Source: Panonychus citri
Lineage: Eukaryota > Arthropoda > Arachnida > Trombidiformes > Tetranychidae
DNA length: 64,000 bases
Assembly (NCBI RefSeq): GCF_014898815.1
Contig: NW_026515539.1
Span: 2,294,001 to 2,358,000 of the forward strand
Direction: 5' to 3'
Part shown: positions 60,601-64,000 of the stretch, piece by piece
Position numbering within the stretch: the first letter of the stretch is position 1
How the letters are laid out: every line of letters starts with the position of its first letter
Position numbers and translations under genes: made by a program
The notes under the pieces: model-generated
What the model was told of the DNA's origin: nothing
Databases searched by the model: none
The model's input: the letters and a program-made list of their open reading frames with translations, nothing else

Positions 60601-63600
60601 AATTCTCGGCAGGTATTCTTGGTTTCGATGTGACCGTTGATGAAAATGGTGATGCCGAAGGTAATTACACCTTATTGGCACTTCTGGATAATCCTCAGGC
60701 CAAATGGAGCAACAAAACGATCTGGAACAAGACGATGCAACCTGTTGGTCGATTTACCTATCAAAGTGCAACCGATTTACCTGTAAGTTGATTGTTACTA
60801 AATTCTATAGAAATTAATTGATTGTATTTCGATAGTCACTCAATTTAGAACGTAAAATTGATTGGATTGCGGGTGAAGCTCCACCAAGTGAACCTTATTG
60901 TGGTTTCGATGGTGAAAAGTGTGTCCATAAGCCTAATTGGGTGTTAATTGTTGGTTCGACTACAGGATCACTAATATTAATCATAATCTTTTCCTTGGTC
61001 TTCAGGTGAACACGTTTTCTTTTTTTAATCAAAGTGATTAACTAAATTAATCGCTAACAAAATTGTTATTCAATTACCTTAGACATTATCGATATGAATA
61101 TAAACTTGCTTGTTTATTATGGAAAGTTGATCTCAAGGAATTAATCATCTTACAAACTAATTCAGAATCAACTTTACAAAATTTACGAAATACAATTAAT
61201 GTAAGTATCGGTAATTAAATTAATCATTTACACTTATAATTTTAACTGTTAGCTTAAGATAAACAAAGTCTAAATTTTGGTCACTTATTCCTAAACATGA
61301 TTAACTTAATCATCAGTTGATTCCATGAGTTGTTAAGAATATATCAAAAAAAGGTGAATCAAAGTGATAATCTCAAGAAAGATGAGGAAAAAAAAATTAA
61401 TCCCTTTTATTAATAATCATGTGCACAATTTAATTTGATTGTTGTTTATTTAAAAACAGTTTCATCGATTGGATTCAAATCGTTTCTCTACTTTTATAAC
61501 CTCCTCCCAGTCAGGGTCAAATCGCCATAGCAAAGGTATAGTGGGCAGTTCTGGACCTCCAGGTAATATAAATAGTTCATATGGAGGTAGTGGTTGTGGA
61601 GGTAAAAGTGACGGTGGTTGTGGGGGTGGTGGTGGGACTGGAGGAGTGGGTGGAATCGGAGTCAACGGTGGAAACAGTGAAAGTGAATATGAAGAGCTAT
61701 TTGGAAATGAGATTGGATTTTATAAAGGGAATGTTGTATTCATCAAGAGAATTTATAAAAAGAGTATTGATTTAACTCGAAATGTTCGTAAAGAGCTAAT
61801 CCAGGTAATTAACGAGTTAATTGTTCAGTTTAAAATCGTAAAATACACTAATGATTCTCTTAATTGTTACCTACAATTTCAAGGTTCGTGAGATGAGACA
61901 TGAAAATATCAACGCTTTTATTGGAGCTTCGGTTGACACTCCCAATGTTGTTGTGTTGAAACTTTATTGTGCCCGAGGCAGTCTCGAGGTAAGTAATTAA
62001 ATCTAATCAGAATGTTGTTGATTAATTGGTTAATCTTTATCACAAGATTAAGGATTAAGTTTATTTTATCCCCAAGAAAATAATCAGTGATAAGTTTTAG
62101 ACAAATGCGATCACTGATTGGATTTAAATGATATTTTGATAATTTTTTTTTTCTTCTCGTTAATTGTGTTGATTTGATTGCTCTTATAATTGTTTATTTG
62201 ATTTGATTGTCATTATTAGGATGTGCTTAAAAATCAGGATCTTAATTTTGACAATATGTTCATTGCCTCATTGGTTGCTGATCTAATTAAGGTAAGACCT
62301 TAACCTCAACTTTTCTGTATAATTATCTTGATTGTTTGTAAATCATTTTGTAAATTGTGTCTCTCTGTTTATGATTAAATCACAATCACCATCAATCAAA
62401 TCAATAGACAATAAATAATCATTATTATTATTACTATTATTTTCTGATAACAATAAGGGTCAATAAGGGTAAAAGATGATGAATAATAATATAAATAAAC
62501 TGGACAATTGATCTAATTACTTTTTTTTTCTCTGTCACATTTATTTCATCTTATTCTTATTAATCTATCGTCATATTTATCCCTCATTTTGTCATCTTTA
62601 TCCTCCAATCTAATTGTTTTTTCAACTTGTACTTTTGATTATCTCCTCTTAATCCACAGGGAATGATTTATCTTCATGATTCATACATCATATCCCATGG
62701 TAATCTCAAGTCATCCAATTGTCTAGTTGATTCTCGGTGGGTCCTTCAGATAACTGACTTTGGACTTCACGAGTTTCAACAGGGTCAAGAATTTCCTCCA
62801 GAATATATTGAAAAACGAGAACGAGGTCAGTCGATTATTGTTATTTTATTATTATCATAATAATCTCGAGAAAGTGAAAATGTTTATATAAACTTTTTTT
62901 TTCTTCTTTTTTTCTTCCAAAACGAAACTTGAACTCTCAGGTTATTTATGGAGAGCACCTGAGTTACTCCGACAAATTAATCCACCGCCTCGTGGTACAC
63001 AAAAAGGTGACATTTACTCGTTTGCGATCATTTTATTTGAAATTATTGGACGAAAAGGACCTTGGGGAATCTCAGAACTTTCAGTTCGATCAATTTTAGA
63101 CCAGGTTAAATTTCCCCACCATTATGATGGTGCTATTTTCCGTCCACCATTAGATCAACTTTCGTGCCCCGATTATGTAGCAAAGTGTATTCGAGAATGT
63201 TGGGTTGAAGAACCAGAGAATCGACCAGATTTCCGTTTTATTAATATTCAATTAAGAGATATGCAAGCTGGATTGTAAGTTATATTCATCTAGTTGGTTT
63301 ATTCACAACAGAATCTAATTGTTATTCTTAATTGTTAACAATATAAAACCAGGAAACCGAATATATTTGATAATATGATCGCAATGATGGAAAAATATGC
63401 TTATAATTTAGAGGGATTGGTCCAGGAAAGAACTAATCAATTATTGGAAGAGAAAAAGAAAACTGAAAATCTTCTTCTCAGAATGTTACCCAAGTAAGTT
63501 TACATTGGAAAATAATTAACAATTAGAGTTAATTGTTAATCATAGAAATTTCAATCTTTTCACTCCAAGCGCCATCTATCGTTTTTTCCCCTTCTCTTTT

Positions 63601-64000
63601 TTAGATTTTCAATGAAATTTTAATTTCTTTTCAATTTGAACAAATTTGTTTTCTCCTTTGATTTGATTGTGTTTTTACTTTGATTGTTTCTTTTTTTTTC
63701 TTATTAATTAAATCCATATTATCCATGGATTTGCTATTGATCAGTGAACTAAATTAATTTTATATTCTATTGGAATTTAATTCTGTTTACTAAGCTTACG
63801 TTAAATGTTGACCGTTGGAAGATTTCACTTGGTGAATTGACTTGATTTTCTTTGATTTAACAAATTGTGAATTTTTTTTGTTTTTTTCTTTCAATTACAA
63901 TTTAATTCTTTGTTTTTTCCCCTCAATTTAGGCCTGTGGCCGAGCAATTAAAAAGAGGAGAACCAGTTAAGGCGGAAAGTTTTGATGCAGTTACTATTTA
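57693..64000 (+). CDS. Receptor guanylyl cyclase (natriuretic-peptide-receptor type), 3' end beyond the window
   Basis: A single-pass receptor that makes cGMP. Sixteen exons are visible: 57693-57970, 58080-58272, 59103-59225, 59606-59783, 59849-60273, 60408-60543, 60613-60782, 60836-61005, 61083-61200, 61460-61804, 61884-61988, 62220-62291, 62660-62825, 62941-63274, 63353-63493 and 63932 onward. All phases agree. Order of domains: signal peptide; ANF-receptor ligand-binding domain (IGFLSSFARYGLGNKISGAI, FIGPENSCQSEALV, CADRTVSNKTVYSTFARTLP); membrane span (WVLIVGSTTGSLILIIIFSLVF); kinase-homology domain (VVFIKRIYKKSIDLTR, HENINAFIGASVDTPNVV, HGNLKSSNCLVDSRWVLQIT). Asp of the HRD motif is replaced (HGN), so the kinase domain is a pseudokinase as expected. 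The window ends in the hinge (MLPKPVAEQLKRGEPVKAES), just before the cyclase domain. A Gly-rich insert precedes the kinase domain. Intron two, 58273-59102, holds nothing I recognise. Confidence 0.93.

Noticed and set aside
61462..61665. Proline-rich open frame antisense to the guanylyl cyclase exon
   Set aside because: It is the reverse complement of the Gly-rich coding segment; proline runs are the expected mirror of GGN codons.

Overview
The window is nuclear DNA from a eukaryote, almost certainly an arthropod. It is strongly AT-rich, its genes are split by GT-AG introns mostly 50-150 bases long, and the gene set is animal: UBR5, MSH5, MED28, TCTP, scratch, neprilysin, tetraspanin and a receptor guanylyl cyclase. 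An IQGAP-related gene (absent from Drosophila), compact introns, a chitin-binding secreted protein and a PGRP relative suggest a chelicerate. A mite such as Tetranychus is my guess, not something the sequence proves. I see no prokaryotic operons, CRISPR arrays, rRNA or tRNA genes, and no recognisable transposon.

Layout. 0.6-6.4 kb: TSR1 (40S maturation) and MSH5 (meiotic MutS), both minus. 7.0-8.4 kb: a PGRP-like secreted gene (plus, frame-disrupted) facing a small cysteine-rich secreted gene (minus). 8.4-15.7 kb: a gene-poor AT-rich stretch holding one candidate small membrane protein near 9.8-10.2 kb. 15.9-16.9 kb: a chitin-binding secreted protein with a TATA box. 17.4-27.1 kb: UBR5 (minus), dominated by one exon of about 7.9 kb. 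29.1-30.4 kb: TCTP (plus) and MED28 (minus), tail to tail. 31.6-36.6 kb: scratch, a five-finger SNAG transcription factor, with a 3.5 kb first intron. 38.1-41.3 kb: a TTC39-family TPR gene with one frameshift. 43.2-48.0 kb: a neprilysin/ECE-type M13 peptidase. 49.0-50.8 kb: MRPS11 and UBC9, head to head, 107 bases apart. 51.6-54.2 kb: an intronless IQGAP-like gene with only the C-terminal half of the family architecture. 55.0-56.2 kb: a tetraspanin. 57.7 kb to the window end: a receptor guanylyl cyclase cut off just as its cyclase domain begins.

The genes do not form one pathway; this is an ordinary mixed gene neighbourhood. Exon models were built by hand. For the multi-exon genes I checked that splice phases add up to an open frame. 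Two genes fail this check (PGRP-like, TTC39), and each failure lies inside otherwise conserved sequence. I found no clear new multi-gene system. The most unusual items are the truncated intronless IQGAP relative, the degenerate PGRP, the candidate membrane microprotein, and a Hairy-type palindrome in the scratch intron.
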